A DNA stretch of 64,000 nucleotides, from NCBI GenBank assembly GCA_022794265.1, contig JAAWEK010000009.1, positions 1-64,000 on the forward strand, given 5' to 3'. The stretch comes from Lachnospiraceae bacterium (GTDB lineage Bacteria > Bacillota > Clostridia > Lachnospirales > Lachnospiraceae). Shown here in pieces: positions 18,640 through 28,218 of the stretch (position 1 is its first letter; every line of letters starts with the position of its first letter). A model generated the notes under the pieces. That model saw only the letters and a list, made by a program, of their open reading frames with translations. It was not told the origin of the DNA and ran no database searches. The position numbers were made by a program, and so were the translations under genes.

Positions 18640-19575
18640 CTATTCTATGAGATCCAGATTCCGGTTAAAGGCATCCCGGAGTGAAACATAATCCCGGAAT
18701 TTCCGGTCGGTCTCCCCGTTTATGCTTATCTGGACCTTATTGACATAAGGCAGTTCCACCAATGAATTTACAACAGAATACAACTGTACTTCCGGAGTTA
18801 CCCCAAGGGCCTCCTCCAAAAATGTACTATCAAAATTCACATAGCAGATGCCGTCTTTTGTTGTTACACTAATCAGCTTTAAATTGGACGGAAGCGGACT
18901 TTTCAAAGAATGACTGGAAGGACTTTTCATCAGACGTTCAATAATAAATTTTTCAACTGGTGTATTCTGTGCATAGAGACCAGTGTACTCTTCCGCCACC
19001 AATCCATCCCCAGACTCATTGGCATAATACAGCACTGCTTTTTTCTCCTGATAGGCATTAATGCTGGAGCCTGATTCGCCAACAAAATCCGAAGCTTTCA
19101 TACTGCCTCTTGGGTTTCCTGAAGCATCGGTCAAAGGCTGCTGGTTAACCGTAAATATCACATAATCAATCCCGTTTAACTGGGACATGGTCAATACTAT
19201 TGCCGAACGACACAACAATTCTTCCACAATTCTCATCTGAAGATAACCGGCATCAAAATCCACATACAAAATCTTATCCGTAACATTTGTACTCAGTACG
19301 TGAACCTGATCCGGAATAGCCGGCAGATAATTTATTTTCTTGGATTTTTTATTCATCTGCTCCAGCACCTCTTTTACCTGTTCGGAAATGGTCTCGCTTT
19401 TTATTCCATATGTCATGGTCACCAGATTTGTCTGGTTGTTATCCACAAAGTATAAGTGAATATCCCCATAATATTCTTCCCGATGCTCATTCCCACATGC
19501 GCTTAGAATCATTGTTGCGAACATCAGAAGAATGATAACTGCCATACGGTTTCTGCTTTTTATATTATAAATCAT
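18640..19575 (-). CDS. GerMN-domain lipoprotein
   Basis: Predicted membrane-anchored lipoprotein of 311 residues. The signal segment ends in the lipobox LSAC (MAVIILLMFATMILSAC). Two GerMN modules follow, around 40-150 (TDKILYVDFDAGYLQM) and 180-300 (GICYVNFDSTFLEEALG), as in spore germination protein GerM and LpqB-type proteins. I chose the ATG at 19575 (GGAG 7 nt upstream) over the one at 19605 that overlaps the kinase gene. Lying downstream of a WalK-like kinase, it may modulate cell-wall signalling or sporulation (inference). Confidence 0.85.
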   Translation of the reverse strand: MIYNIKSRNRMAVIILLMFATMILSACGNEHREEYYGDIHLYFVDNNQTNLVTMTYGIKSETISEQVKEVLEQMNKKSKKINYLPAIPDQVHVLSTNVTDKILYVDFDAGYLQMRIVEELLCRSAIVLTMSQLNGIDYVIFTVNQQPLTDASGNPRGSMKASDFVGESGSSINAYQEKKAVLYYANESGDGLVAEEYTGLYAQNTPVEKFIIERLMKSPSSHSLKSPLPSNLKLISVTTKDGICYVNFDSTFLEEALGVTPEVQLYSVVNSLVELPYVNKVQISINGETDRKFRDYVSLRDAFNRNLDLIE

Positions 19576-19597
19576 GTCAAAACTCCATTTCGTTCCA

Positions 19598-21067
19598 CTA
19601 TGCATTATCCATCATAATTGTCTGTACCTGTTCCCTGCTGTCTGTAATATGATTCAACGGAATCCTTACGGTAAAAGTCGTTCCTTCTCCCTCTTTGCTG
19701 TATACCTTTATGGCGCCGTCGTGCAGTAGAATTATATTTTTGGTTATTGCAAGTCCAAGTCCGGTTCCTCCTGTTTCTCTGGCTCTTGTCTTATCCACCC
19801 GGTAGAACCGCTCAAATACCAGTTCCTGGGATTCCTCCGGTATACCAATTCCAGAATCCGCTACTTTTAAATAAAAATATCTGTAATCCGCATTCAGGGT
19901 AATCCTTACCCATCCGTCCATCACATTGTATTTAATGGCATTTTCCACCAGATTAGTAATGGCACTGGTAATCTTTACCTCATCCACCTCCGCAATAATC
20001 GGCCGGAAACTTTCCAGTACCACTTCTATATTCCGCTTTGCGGCAATAGGTCCTAAACGTTTTAAAATCATTTCCACCAGTTCATTGATATTGACCGGCA
20101 TAAAATTAAGAACGGTATTCTTTTTATCCAGACGCACCATGGTCAGTAAGTCCGTGATAATGGCATTTTCCCTGTCCACTTCTGTTACAATGTCACGGAA
20201 GAACTCCCGGTATATCTCATTGGAAACTTCCTCCTGCCCCAGCAGGGAATCCGCCAGTACCTTAATAGAGGTAATCGGCGTCTTTAATTCATGGGAAACA
20301 TTGGAAACAAATTCCTGTCGGGATTCATCCAGCTGCTTCATCTTCATCAGCATGGTATTAAATGCATCCGCAATTTCTTCCGTCTCCTTATATCCATCCA
20401 GTGATAATTTTTCATCAAAGTATCCATTGGAAATCTTATCAATGGAAGCTTCAATTGTATCAAAAGGTTTCACCAGTTTCCTGGCCAGAAAGAAGGAAAT
20501 CATAAACTCAATAACAGCAATCACTGATTCTGCTACCAGCATCCGACTCTCAATCCTGTCCATGTTTTCTTCCACATCCAGGGTTGAAAAAGTTACCAGT
20601 AATACACCTATGACATGTTTGTTTTCATTTGTCAGTGATAACGCAATCTCAATATAGTGATCTTTCGAACTGTAATAGGAAATGTTTTCCCCACGATAAC
20701 ACCGGATTACATTTCCTGATATGCTTGTTTTTCCTTCATCCATAACATATGTATCTTTTATAATGGTAAACTTATCATTAATAATCAATACTCTGCCGTC
20801 GTACATGGAAGACAGCTGGGCCAGTTCTGCATCGATGGACTCCGATTTTCCGGTATCCAGATAATTCTGGCTGATTAGATGATTTCGTATGATATTGCAC
20901 TGGCTTAACAGTCTGTCCATCTTTGTCTGTACAAAAGACTGTTCGATAGGCTGCTGTAACAGGGTACCTAACAAAAACATTGGAACAACGCTTACCACAA
21001 TTAAAATCATAAATATCCGAAGACGAAAACTTTTTAATACTTTCGGTCTGAACTTTAATCCGCGCAT
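19598..21067 (-). CDS. Sensor histidine kinase (WalK/ResE-like)
   Basis: Transmembrane kinase of 489 residues: TM near 14-34, an extracytoplasmic sensor to about 165, a second TM (VIAVIEFMISFFLARKLVKP), HAMP, then the H-box FVSNVSHELKTPITSIK, N-box ITNLVENAIKYN, G1 ADSGIGIPEE and G2 GGTGLGLAI. It lies 6 bp after its response regulator gene. The pair plus the GerMN lipoprotein is inserted between comEA and comEC. The ligand is unknown. Confidence 0.92.
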   Translation of the reverse strand: MRGLKFRPKVLKSFRLRIFMILIVVSVVPMFLLGTLLQQPIEQSFVQTKMDRLLSQCNIIRNHLISQNYLDTGKSESIDAELAQLSSMYDGRVLIINDKFTIIKDTYVMDEGKTSISGNVIRCYRGENISYYSSKDHYIEIALSLTNENKHVIGVLLVTFSTLDVEENMDRIESRMLVAESVIAVIEFMISFFLARKLVKPFDTIEASIDKISNGYFDEKLSLDGYKETEEIADAFNTMLMKMKQLDESRQEFVSNVSHELKTPITSIKVLADSLLGQEEVSNEIYREFFRDIVTEVDRENAIITDLLTMVRLDKKNTVLNFMPVNINELVEMILKRLGPIAAKRNIEVVLESFRPIIAEVDEVKITSAITNLVENAIKYNVMDGWVRITLNADYRYFYLKVADSGIGIPEESQELVFERFYRVDKTRARETGGTGLGLAITKNIILLHDGAIKVYSKEGEGTTFTVRIPLNHITDSREQVQTIMMDNA

Positions 21068-21073
21068 CCTACA

Positions 21074-21763
21074 TTACTCCTTAAAATAGTAGCCTACACC
21101 CCATTTGGTATACACATACTTTGGCTCACTGGGATTACTTTCCACCTTTTCCCGAAGTCTCCGGATATGTACATCCACGGTCCTCACATCTCCCGGATAT
21201 TCATATCCCCATACAATGCTTAATAATTTTTCCCGGCTGTATACTTTATTCGGGTGTGTCACAAGCAGCTCCAGCAAGTCGAATTCTTTTGCCGTCAGAT
21301 TAATTTCATTCTCGTTAATCTTAACGCTTCTGCCCTCTGCATCGATGCGCAGTTCGCCCTTTACAATGACTTTATTATTTGAAACGGTATCCGCTGGTTT
21401 CTGGCTCCGCCTCATAATCGCCTTAATTCTTGCTTTGACTTCAAGAATGTTAAACGGTTTTGTAATATAATCATCAGCTCCGTACTCCAGACCCAGTATT
21501 TTATCCATATCATCTCCTTTTGCAGTCAGCATGATGATGGGCAGGGCGCTGAATTCCCGAATCTGTCTAAGAACTTCAAAACCGTCAAACACAGGCAGCA
21601 TTACATCCAGCAGCATCATATCATACTGGTTTTCCTTTGCCAGACGAATCGCCTCTTCGCCGTCATACGCACAGTCCACAGACATACCTTCCTGTTCCAG
21701 ACTGAATTTAATACCTTTTACAATTAATTTTTCATCGTCAACGACTAAAATCCTGTTCCCCAT
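21074..21763 (-). CDS. OmpR/PhoB-family response regulator
   Basis: Regulator of 229 residues. The receiver has VVDDEK, Asp53 in MLLDVMLPVFDG, Thr and Lys in LTAKG and ITKPF. The winged-helix domain covers about 130-229 (VYSREKLLSIVWGYEYPGDV, then RTVDVHIRRLREK). It resembles WalR/YycF-type regulators. GGAAAGAG precedes the ATG. It is 52 bp after comEA and 6 bp before the kinase. Confidence 0.93.
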   Translation of the reverse strand: MGNRILVVDDEKLIVKGIKFSLEQEGMSVDCAYDGEEAIRLAKENQYDMMLLDVMLPVFDGFEVLRQIREFSALPIIMLTAKGDDMDKILGLEYGADDYITKPFNILEVKARIKAIMRRSQKPADTVSNNKVIVKGELRIDAEGRSVKINENEINLTAKEFDLLELLVTHPNKVYSREKLLSIVWGYEYPGDVRTVDVHIRRLREKVESNPSEPKYVYTKWGVGYYFKE

Positions 21764-21815
21764 GTCTCTTTCCTATGTACCATACAAACTGCCTGGTATG
21801 GATATCCTTTCTTTT

Positions 21816-22430
21816 TTATTCTACCGCTATACTATCTTTAATTTTATTAAATGCCGCCTCTTTGATTCCGCTTATATTCATTATCTGGGAAATCTCCGTA
21901 AAACCGCCTGTTTCTTCCCTGTACATAATAATTGCATCTGCTTTCGCTTCACCAATACCTTTTAATGTCATAAGTTCTTCCCTGGTGGCAGTGTTTATAT
22001 TAATCTTATTATTTCCGGGTTCTGAAAACGTTTCCGTTCCGTCATCCACCCCGCTGTTTTCCTGTACTTCCGCTACAGTAGGAATATAGATATACATTTC
22101 ATCTGTAACAGGCCGCGCCAGATTCACGGCATTGATATCCGCCTGTTCCGTTACTCCTCCCGCTGCTTCAATCGCCTGAAATACTCTTAAAGTGCTGCTG
22201 ACTTTGTAAACTCCGGGCGTCCGGACCGCACCGCAGACCTGCACAAATACTTCGCCTTCTGTCTCCGATACCTGTCCCACCATTTCCTCCTGCTGACCGG
22301 AGGTCACGGTTTCCGACTCCCTGTGTTCCTTTGGATAAATAAAATCCGTATCGTTTTCGAAACAGGAACATAGCGTAAACATACTTAACAAAATGACAAC
22401 CGCAAGCATAAATTTATTTTTATGAATCAT
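21816..22430 (-). CDS. comEA: ComEA-like DNA-binding competence lipoprotein
   Basis: Extracellular DNA-binding protein for transformation, 204 residues. The N-terminus carries a signal segment with a lipobox-like LCSC near residue 23, an acidic spacer, an SLBB domain (FVQVCGAVRTPGVYKVSSTL) at about 65-120, and a C-terminal helix-hairpin-helix (ININTATREELMTLKGIG, then AKADAIIMYR) at about 140-204. GGGAGAG is 6 nt upstream. It heads the comEA-regulator-kinase-GerMN-comEC-holA operon. Confidence 0.92.
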   Translation of the reverse strand: MIHKNKFMLAVVILLSMFTLCSCFENDTDFIYPKEHRESETVTSGQQEEMVGQVSETEGEVFVQVCGAVRTPGVYKVSSTLRVFQAIEAAGGVTEQADINAVNLARPVTDEMYIYIPTVAEVQENSGVDDGTETFSEPGNNKININTATREELMTLKGIGEAKADAIIMYREETGGFTEISQIMNISGIKEAAFNKIKDSIAVE

Positions 22431-22473
22431 AGAATCTCTCCCTATTCTATGAGATTCTAAAATACCTTATATT

Positions 22474-22502
22474 ATTGTACCTAATATCAGGTTACTTTAC
22501 AA
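22474..22502 (-). promoter_or_regulatory. Promoter of the comEA operon
   Basis: Minus-strand TTGTAA (22497-22502), 17-nt spacer, TACAAT (22474-22479), about 44 nt before the comEA start. The rest of the gap 22431-22587 is AT-rich without a gene. Confidence 0.65.
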
Positions 22503-22587
22503 TAGACTATTTCAATAATTATTCATAATTTATTTTTACTTTTTTTCATTTTTTGATATCTGCTGGAAAGCAATATTCAGACACGAT

Positions 22588-23013
22588 TTATGACTTAAAT
22601 AATAAGATTCCTCCTACAGCAAGGATTACTCCCACCAGTTTCTTAAATTCAAACTCCACTTTTTCCACGCCGAACATACCGAATAATTCAATCAGATAGG
22701 CAACCGTAACCTGAGAGACCACAATAACCATAATGGATTTTGCCGGTCCCAGATAATCCATACTTTTTACCACTGTATAAGTAATAAAGGCTCCAATAAT
22801 ACCGCCAAGCAGCATATATTTAGGAGATACTTTCCAAAGACCTGCAAAGCTTTCCCTTCCGGTCACAAACCAGGCCACCATACAGGCAGCAAATGCCGTT
22901 ATTTGTACAAAACTGCTCATTACCCACATACTGGTATTTTTAGAAACACCAGTATTAAATACTCCCTGTACACTCATCAATGCACCGGATATAAGTGCAA
23001 TTATAAATCCCAT
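22588..23013 (-). CDS. DMT-family transporter (DUF606/YdcZ-like)
   Basis: Small membrane protein of 141 residues with four or five hydrophobic helices: MGFIIALISGALMSVQGVFN, an inner TM with ITAFAACMVAWF, then LLGGIIGAFITYTV, MVIVVSQVTVAYLIELFGMF and LVGVILAVGGILL. It resembles the DUF606 half-size members of the drug/metabolite transporter superfamily; the substrate is unknown. I chose the ATG at 23013 because GCGGAGG lies 7 nt upstream. That site is the 3' arm of the hairpin at 23014-23075, so translation may be controlled. Confidence 0.8.
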   Translation of the reverse strand: MGFIIALISGALMSVQGVFNTGVSKNTSMWVMSSFVQITAFAACMVAWFVTGRESFAGLWKVSPKYMLLGGIIGAFITYTVVKSMDYLGPAKSIMVIVVSQVTVAYLIELFGMFGVEKVEFEFKKLVGVILAVGGILLFKS

Positions 23014-23075
23014 AAAAAAACCTCCGCATACTGTATTATTTATTATATCTAGTATGTGAAGGCGGAGGTTTTTTA
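23014..23075 (-). promoter_or_regulatory. Hairpin masking the ribosome site of the DMT transporter gene
   Basis: AAAAAACCTCCGC (23015-23027) pairs over 13 bp with GCGGAGGTTTTTT (23062-23074), extended by ATACT / AGTAT. In the minus-strand transcript the 3' arm contains the only Shine-Dalgarno sequence and runs into a U-tract directly before the ATG. It can act as terminator of argD and as a block of translation. Confidence 0.7.
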
Positions 23076-23102
23076 TACACATTTACACACAATGTTTTTC
23101 AT

Positions 23103-24287
23103 TTAATCAGACAAAGCCGCTTTCAGCTTTTCTATCATTTCATCCACATGCTGTTCCGTAATAATCAATGGAGGAACCAGACGAAGTACATTACTTCCGG
23201 CCGTAATTACCAACAATCCTTTTTCCATTGCTTTTATAACCACATCATTAGCCGGACGGTTCAAAATGATTCCCTGCATCAAACCTCTTCCTCTGTGGGC
23301 TTCCACACAGTCAGACTCTGCTGCCAGCATATCCAGCTGTTGTTCCAGATATCCGGATACCTGATTTACGTGAACCAGTATATCCGTAGTTTCAAACAGT
23401 TCCAGTACACGATTGACAGCGGCCGCTGCCAGCGGATTGCCGCCGTAGGTGGTTCCGTGGTCGCCGGGTACCAGTGCCGCTGCTTTTTCCGTTGTCAGAA
23501 ATGCTCCCACTGGAAATCCACAGCCCAGCGCCTTTGCCAGTGTGAGAATATCCGGTTTCACTCCGTATGCCTCATGGGCAAACATGGTTCCAGTCCGGCC
23601 CATTCCACACTGTATTTCATCAAAAATCAATAAAATATCTTTTTCATCGCAGATTTTTCTGATTCCCGTTATAAACTCCGGGGAGGCCGGATAAATTCCG
23701 CCTTCTCCCTGTACCGGTTCCAGTATTATAGCACAGGTTTTATCCGTTACCAGCGATTTGACACTCTCCAGATTATTAAACTCCGCAAATTTTACTCCGC
23801 CGATCATAGGCTGAAATGCCTCCCGGTATTTTGCATTTCCAGTTACCGATAAAGCCCCCATGCTTCGGCCATGAAAGGAATGTTCCATGGCAATAATCTC
23901 ATGATTGGTATGACCGTCCTTATTATATGCATACTTTCTTGCGGTTTTAATGGCTCCCTCAATGGCTTCCGTTCCACTGTTGGTAAAAAATACCCGGTCT
24001 AACCCAGACAGTCCGGTAAGTTTTTTTGCCGCATCCGCCGCAGGAATATTGTAATACAGGTTTGATGTATGGATGATTTTATCAATCTGCTCTTTTAATG
24101 CCTCATTATAACTTTTATTATTATATCCAAAAGCAAATACTGCGATACCTGCTGCAAAATCCAGATACTGGTTTCCGTCGGTATCATATAGATAAACCCC
24201 CTCTCCTTTTTCCAGTACAACGGAATACCGGTTATATGTATGAAGGAGGTTTTCTTCTGCCTCCTGAATATATTCTCTGGTTGTCAT
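23103..24287 (-). CDS. argD: Acetylornithine aminotransferase
   Basis: PLP enzyme converting N-acetylglutamate semialdehyde to N-acetylornithine; 394 residues, class III. Marks are FFTNSGTEAIEGAIKTAR (PLP phosphate), MEHSFHGRSMGALS, LIFDEIQCGMGRTG (Asp), TLAKALGCGFPVGAF (Schiff-base Lys) and DHGTTYGGNPLAAAA. The sequence is closest to ArgD. AAGGAG lies 8 nt upstream and the gene is 2 bp after argB. Confidence 0.95.
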   Translation of the reverse strand: MTTREYIQEAEENLLHTYNRYSVVLEKGEGVYLYDTDGNQYLDFAAGIAVFAFGYNNKSYNEALKEQIDKIIHTSNLYYNIPAADAAKKLTGLSGLDRVFFTNSGTEAIEGAIKTARKYAYNKDGHTNHEIIAMEHSFHGRSMGALSVTGNAKYREAFQPMIGGVKFAEFNNLESVKSLVTDKTCAIILEPVQGEGGIYPASPEFITGIRKICDEKDILLIFDEIQCGMGRTGTMFAHEAYGVKPDILTLAKALGCGFPVGAFLTTEKAAALVPGDHGTTYGGNPLAAAAVNRVLELFETTDILVHVNQVSGYLEQQLDMLAAESDCVEAHRGRGLMQGIILNRPANDVVIKAMEKGLLVITAGSNVLRLVPPLIITEQHVDEMIEKLKAALSD

Positions 24288-24289
24288 GT

Positions 24290-25195
24290 TTAAATCTCCT
24301 TTTCGTTATAAAAACGCTGTTCGTGTTCCCCCAGAATTGCCGTACCGATTCCTTTGTTGGTAAATATTTCAAGCAGCAGACAGTGAGGGATTCTTCCGTC
24401 CAGAATATGCACTCTTGACACTCCATTTTCTATGGCCTCAATGCAATTATTCAGCTTCGGCAGCATGCCGCCGCCAATATTTCCGTTTCCAATCAATTCA
24501 CCAGCTTCACGAACGGTCAGTTCCGAAATCAACGTGGATTTATCCTCCGGATTTTTATATACGCCTTCAATATCCGTTAAAAATGCCAGTTTTTCTGCAT
24601 TAACAGCTCTGGCGATGGCACAGGCGGCATCATCTGCATTAATATTATAAGAGTTAAATTTATCATCCAGTCCGATAGGACATACGATAGGAAGATAATC
24701 CTTCTCCAGTAAATCATATAGGATTTTTGGATTTACTTCCGTAACGTCACCCACAAATCCAATATCTTCCCCATTAGAAAGTTTCTTATCACATTTCAGC
24801 AGTCTGCCGTCTTTGCCGCTGATACTGACCGCTTTCACGCCTAATTCTTCCACCATGGTAACCAGTGATTTTCCGACTCTTCCCAATACCATTTCCGCTA
24901 TTTCCATGGTTGCCTCATCTGTAACCCGAAGCCCGTTCACAAACTTTGCTTCCATTCCCGATTTATTTACCCATTTACTGATTTCCTTGCCGCCTCCGTG
25001 TACAATGATGGGCTTAAAACCTACCAGTTTCAGAAGCGTTACATCTTTTATTACATTCCGTTTCAGCTCTTCATCTACCATGGCGCTTCCACCATATTTT
25101 ACCACGATAATCTTACGGTTAAATCTCTGTATATATGGCAATGCTTCAATTAACACACCGGCTTTATCCAGATATTGCTGCATATCGTTTCCCAT
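24290..25195 (-). CDS. argB: Acetylglutamate kinase
   Basis: Phosphorylates N-acetylglutamate in arginine synthesis; 301 residues. Amino-acid kinase fold: [14 protein letters not shown] (phosphate-binding Lys), [14 protein letters not shown] (GGG loop), [15 protein letters not shown], and the C-terminal nucleotide site [18 protein letters not shown]. The Lys-rich N-terminus and [14 protein letters not shown] fit the arginine-sensitive type. I use the ATG at 25195 (GGAGG 10 nt upstream); the upstream TTG overlaps the ribosome site. Downstream of argJ by about 20 bp. Confidence 0.95.
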   Translation of the reverse strand: MGNDMQQYLDKAGVLIEALPYIQRFNRKIIVVKYGGSAMVDEELKRNVIKDVTLLKLVGFKPIIVHGGGKEISKWVNKSGMEAKFVNGLRVTDEATMEIAEMVLGRVGKSLVTMVEELGVKAVSISGKDGRLLKCDKKLSNGEDIGFVGDVTEVNPKILYDLLEKDYLPIVCPIGLDDKFNSYNINADDAACAIARAVNAEKLAFLTDIEGVYKNPEDKSTLISELTVREAGELIGNGNIGGGMLPKLNNCIEAIENGVSRVHILDGRIPHCLLLEIFTNKGIGTAILGEHEQRFYNEKEI

Positions 25196-25215
25196 TGTTG
25201 TTCGTTCCTCCAATT

Positions 25216-26445
25216 CTATGAGCGGTAATCCGCATTAATCTTTACATAATCATAGGTCAGGTCACAGCCCCATGCAGTTGCCGATGCACTGCCTGTCTTC
25301 ACATCCAGAACGGCTGTCACTTCCGGTTCGGACAATATTTTTGTAGCTTCTTCCTCACTGTAATCCGCAGCCACGCCGTTTTCAACAATCTGAATCTTTC
25401 CCGCCTGACTTTCAAAATAAATATCCACCTGTTCCGGATCAAATTGTACACCAGAATATCCCATGGCACAGAGGATTCTTCCCCAGTTTGCATCATGTCC
25501 GTAAATAGCCGCCTTCGTCAGACTGGAGGTTACCACGGATTTACTCAGCGCCACTGCATCCTCTTTTGTTGCCGCATGGACTGCCTTTACTTCAAACAAT
25601 GCCGTAGCTCCTTCTCCGTCTCCCGCTATCATTTTTGAAAGAATCGTACTTACTTCTGTCAGCGCCTGTTTAAATTTGTCATACTCTTCATTTTTTTCCC
25701 GTATCTCATCGTTTTCCGCCAGTCCGCTGGCAAGCAGCAATACCGTATCATTGGTGGAAGTATCTCCGTCCACGGATACCATATTAAACGTATCCGGAAT
25801 GGTTTCGCTCAATGCTGCCTGCAGCAGTTCTTTCGAAATGTTTATATCGGTTGTTATAAATCCCAGCATAGTACACATATTTATATGAATCATACCGGAT
25901 CCTTTACACATTCCTCCCACTGTAACCGTTTTTCCGCCAATTTCAATCTGAAGAGCCGTCTGTTTGGAAACCGTATCCGTTGTCATTATGGCTTCAGCTG
26001 CCAGTGTGGCATCCCTGACGGTATCGCCCAACGCCGGCAGCATACTATCGATTCCGTATTTAATTTTGTCTATGGGAAGCTGTTTTCCAATTACACCAGT
26101 AGAAGCGGAAAGCACCATATCAGATGGAATACCAGCTGCTTTTCCTGTCTGCTCCGCTATCTCTCTGCAGTAAGCCAGCCCCTGTGTTCCGGTACAGGCG
26201 TTGGCAATTCCGCTGTTAATCACCACCGCCTGTACATATTCCGATTCACTGACAATCTTTTTATCCCATTGAACCGGAGCCGCCTGTACAAGATTGGTGG
26301 TAAAAGTACCAGCTGCCCTGCATGGAACTTCTGCCAGAATCATCGCCATATCCTTTTTTCCCGAATGCTGCCCCTTTATCCCAACTTCCAGGCCTGTCGC
26401 TTTAAAACCTTTTGCAGCGCATACACCGCCTTCAATCCGCTTCAT
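25216..26445 (-). CDS. argJ: Bifunctional ornithine acetyltransferase / N-acetylglutamate synthase
   Basis: Recycles acetyl from N-acetylornithine to glutamate; 409 residues. The autocleavage site is visible as [22 protein letters not shown] with the nucleophilic Thr in TMLGF, and [10 protein letters not shown] forms the oxyanion region. The C-terminal [15 protein letters not shown] is typical. First gene of argJ-argB-argD (minus). AAGG lies 7 nt before the ATG at 26445. argC, often at the head of this operon, is absent here. Confidence 0.96.
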   Translation of the reverse strand: MKRIEGGVCAAKGFKATGLEVGIKGQHSGKKDMAMILAEVPCRAAGTFTTNLVQAAPVQWDKKIVSESEYVQAVVINSGIANACTGTQGLAYCREIAEQTGKAAGIPSDMVLSASTGVIGKQLPIDKIKYGIDSMLPALGDTVRDATLAAEAIMTTDTVSKQTALQIEIGGKTVTVGGMCKGSGMIHINMCTMLGFITTDINISKELLQAALSETIPDTFNMVSVDGDTSTNDTVLLLASGLAENDEIREKNEEYDKFKQALTEVSTILSKMIAGDGEGATALFEVKAVHAATKEDAVALSKSVVTSSLTKAAIYGHDANWGRILCAMGYSGVQFDPEQVDIYFESQAGKIQIVENGVAADYSEEEATKILSEPEVTAVLDVKTGSASATAWGCDLTYDYVKINADYRS

Positions 26446-26524
26446 AAACATACCTTCTTTCCTACTATATATAAATCAGGCGAATGTGACACATATAATC
26501 TGCAGTCACAGATTTCGCAATGAA

Positions 26525-26540
26525 TGTTTATAATTATACA
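26525..26540. promoter_or_regulatory. ARG-box-like palindrome near argJ
   Basis: TGTTTATAATTATACA is a near-palindrome of the ARG-box type (half site TGTATAATTATA), 80 bp upstream of argJ. It is AT-rich, so chance similarity is possible. The divergent gap 26446-26818 has no gene. Confidence 0.45.
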
Positions 26541-26716
26541 TTTTTAATGCATAATATGCAAGTATTATTTTTGTATATTTTTCTCCGTTATCATTTAAAA
26601 AGATTGTATATTATGCAAAACAATTCAAAATCCCTGCATTTTTTTTGTAAAATTCCGATTGATTTTTTATTTGGAATGATGTATATTGTTAACAGTGAAA
26701 TCAGTGCAAATTTTTT

Positions 26717-26730
26717 TGAATAATTATTCA
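26717..26730. promoter_or_regulatory. ARG box (ArgR/AhrC operator) upstream of argG
   Basis: TGAATAATTATTCA is a perfect 14-bp palindrome matching the ArgR/AhrC half-site core TGAAT. A second half-site-like TGAATGATTATA follows at 26739. This is the expected control for divergent argJ-B-D and argG. Confidence 0.7.
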
Positions 26731-26818
26731 TTTTTTATGAATGATTATAAATTTAATTCTGCATTCGATCCTAATTTGTCCACAAATATATTATTTTATT
26801 TTCAGGAGGATTACAAGA

Positions 26819-28042
26819 ATGAAAGAAAAAGTTATACTGGCGTATTCAGGCGGACTTGACACTACTGCCATTATTCCGTGGTTAAAAGAAAATTTTGATT
26901 ATGATGTTATCTGCTGCTGTATCGACTGCGGACAGGGAAATGAATTAGACGGTCTGGAAGAGCGTGCGAAACTTTCCGGCGCAACAAAATTATACATAGA
27001 AGATATCGTAGACGAGTTTTGTGACGATTACATTGTACCTTGTGTACAGGCAAACGCCATCTATGAGAACAAGTATCTGCTGGGAACTTCCATGGCCCGT
27101 CCGGGCATTGCCAAACGTCTGGTGGAAATCGCCCGAAAAGAAGGCGCTTCCGCAATCTGCCATGGCGCCACCGGCAAAGGAAACGACCAGATACGTTTTG
27201 AACTGGGTATCAAGGCACTGGCTCCGGATTTAAAAATCATTGCACCTTGGAGAATGACTGATGTATGGACTATGCAATCCAGGGAAGATGAAATCGAATA
27301 CTGCAGACAGCATGGCATTGACCTTCCGTTTTCCGCAGATTCCAGCTACAGCCGTGACCGCAACTTATGGCATATCAGCCATGAAGGTCTGGAACTGGAA
27401 GATCCTGCCAGCGAACCAAATTATGACCATCTTCTGGTTCTCGGCGTATCTCCGGAAAAAGCACCGGAAGAAGGCGAATACGTTACAATGGGCTTCGAAA
27501 AAGGTGTACCTGTCAGCGTTAACGGTGAAAAAATGAAAGTTTCCGATATTATCCGCAAGCTCAACGAACTGGGTGGAAAGCATGGAATCGGAATTGTAGA
27601 TATTGTGGAAAACCGCGTAGTTGGCATGAAATCCCGTGGCGTATATGAAACTCCGGGTGGAACCATTCTGATGGAAGCTCATCAGCAGCTGGAAGAGCTG
27701 GTTCTGGACCGCGATACCACAAAAGTAAAAAAAGATATGGGTAATTTATTTTCCCAGATTGTTTACGAAGGAAAATGGTTTACTCCGCTTCGTGAAGCAA
27801 CTCAGGCATTTATCGAATCTACCCAGGAATATGTTACCGGTGAAGTTAAATTCAAACTTTATAAAGGAAACATCATAAAAGCCGGAACCACATCTCCATA
27901 CTCATTATATAGCGAATCCCTGGCAAGCTTTACCACTGGCGAATTATACGACCATCACGATGCAGACGGATTTATTAACTTATTTGGACTTCCATTGAAA
28001 GTACGTGCAATGAAAATGGCTGAAGCCGAAAAGAACCAGTAA
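26819..28042 (+). CDS. argG: Argininosuccinate synthase
   Basis: Condenses citrulline and aspartate with ATP to argininosuccinate; 407 residues. The PP-loop is VILAYSGGLDTTAIIPWL. Other conserved parts are GATGKGNDQIRFELG, ADSSYSRDRNLWHISHEG (substrate) and VGMKSRGVYETPGG. The start at 26819 has AGGAGG 10 nt upstream; the longer upstream frame is leader sequence. argH is not in the window. A bidirectional terminator follows at 28154-28201. Confidence 0.97.
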   Translation: MKEKVILAYSGGLDTTAIIPWLKENFDYDVICCCIDCGQGNELDGLEERAKLSGATKLYIEDIVDEFCDDYIVPCVQANAIYENKYLLGTSMARPGIAKRLVEIARKEGASAICHGATGKGNDQIRFELGIKALAPDLKIIAPWRMTDVWTMQSREDEIEYCRQHGIDLPFSADSSYSRDRNLWHISHEGLELEDPASEPNYDHLLVLGVSPEKAPEEGEYVTMGFEKGVPVSVNGEKMKVSDIIRKLNELGGKHGIGIVDIVENRVVGMKSRGVYETPGGTILMEAHQQLEELVLDRDTTKVKKDMGNLFSQIVYEGKWFTPLREATQAFIESTQEYVTGEVKFKLYKGNIIKAGTTSPYSLYSESLASFTTGELYDHHDADGFINLFGLPLKVRAMKMAEAEKNQ

Positions 28043-28153
28043 AAAGGAGTCCGGAAATTTTATGAAACATGCGGTTTTACTGCTGTGGGTGATACTTATA
28101 TGGACGAACAGTATCCACGTATATTAATGTGAAAAATCGTTCAGCAGATTCCG

Positions 28154-28201
28154 TAAAAAAAGATGCAGAGTAGATAATACTGACTCTGCATCTTTTTTAT
28201 A
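28154..28201. terminator. Bidirectional terminator after argG
   Basis: AAAAAAGATGCAGAGT / ACTCTGCATCTTTTTT stem with A- and T-runs on both sides, between convergent argG and the transglutaminase-like gene. Confidence 0.9.
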
Positions 28202-28218
28202 TTTTATTTCTATTCCAC

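Noticed and set aside
26541-26716. Possible T-box or riboswitch before argG
   Set aside because: No T-box sequence (TGGNACCGCG) or riboswitch core; the ARG palindrome explains regulation better.
28062-28127. 21-codon frame after argG (MKHAVLLLWVILIWTNSIHV) behind AAGGAG
   Set aside because: Ribosome-site spacing is long, no homologue is recognised and it sits between argG and its terminator; it may be a chance frame or a gene remnant.
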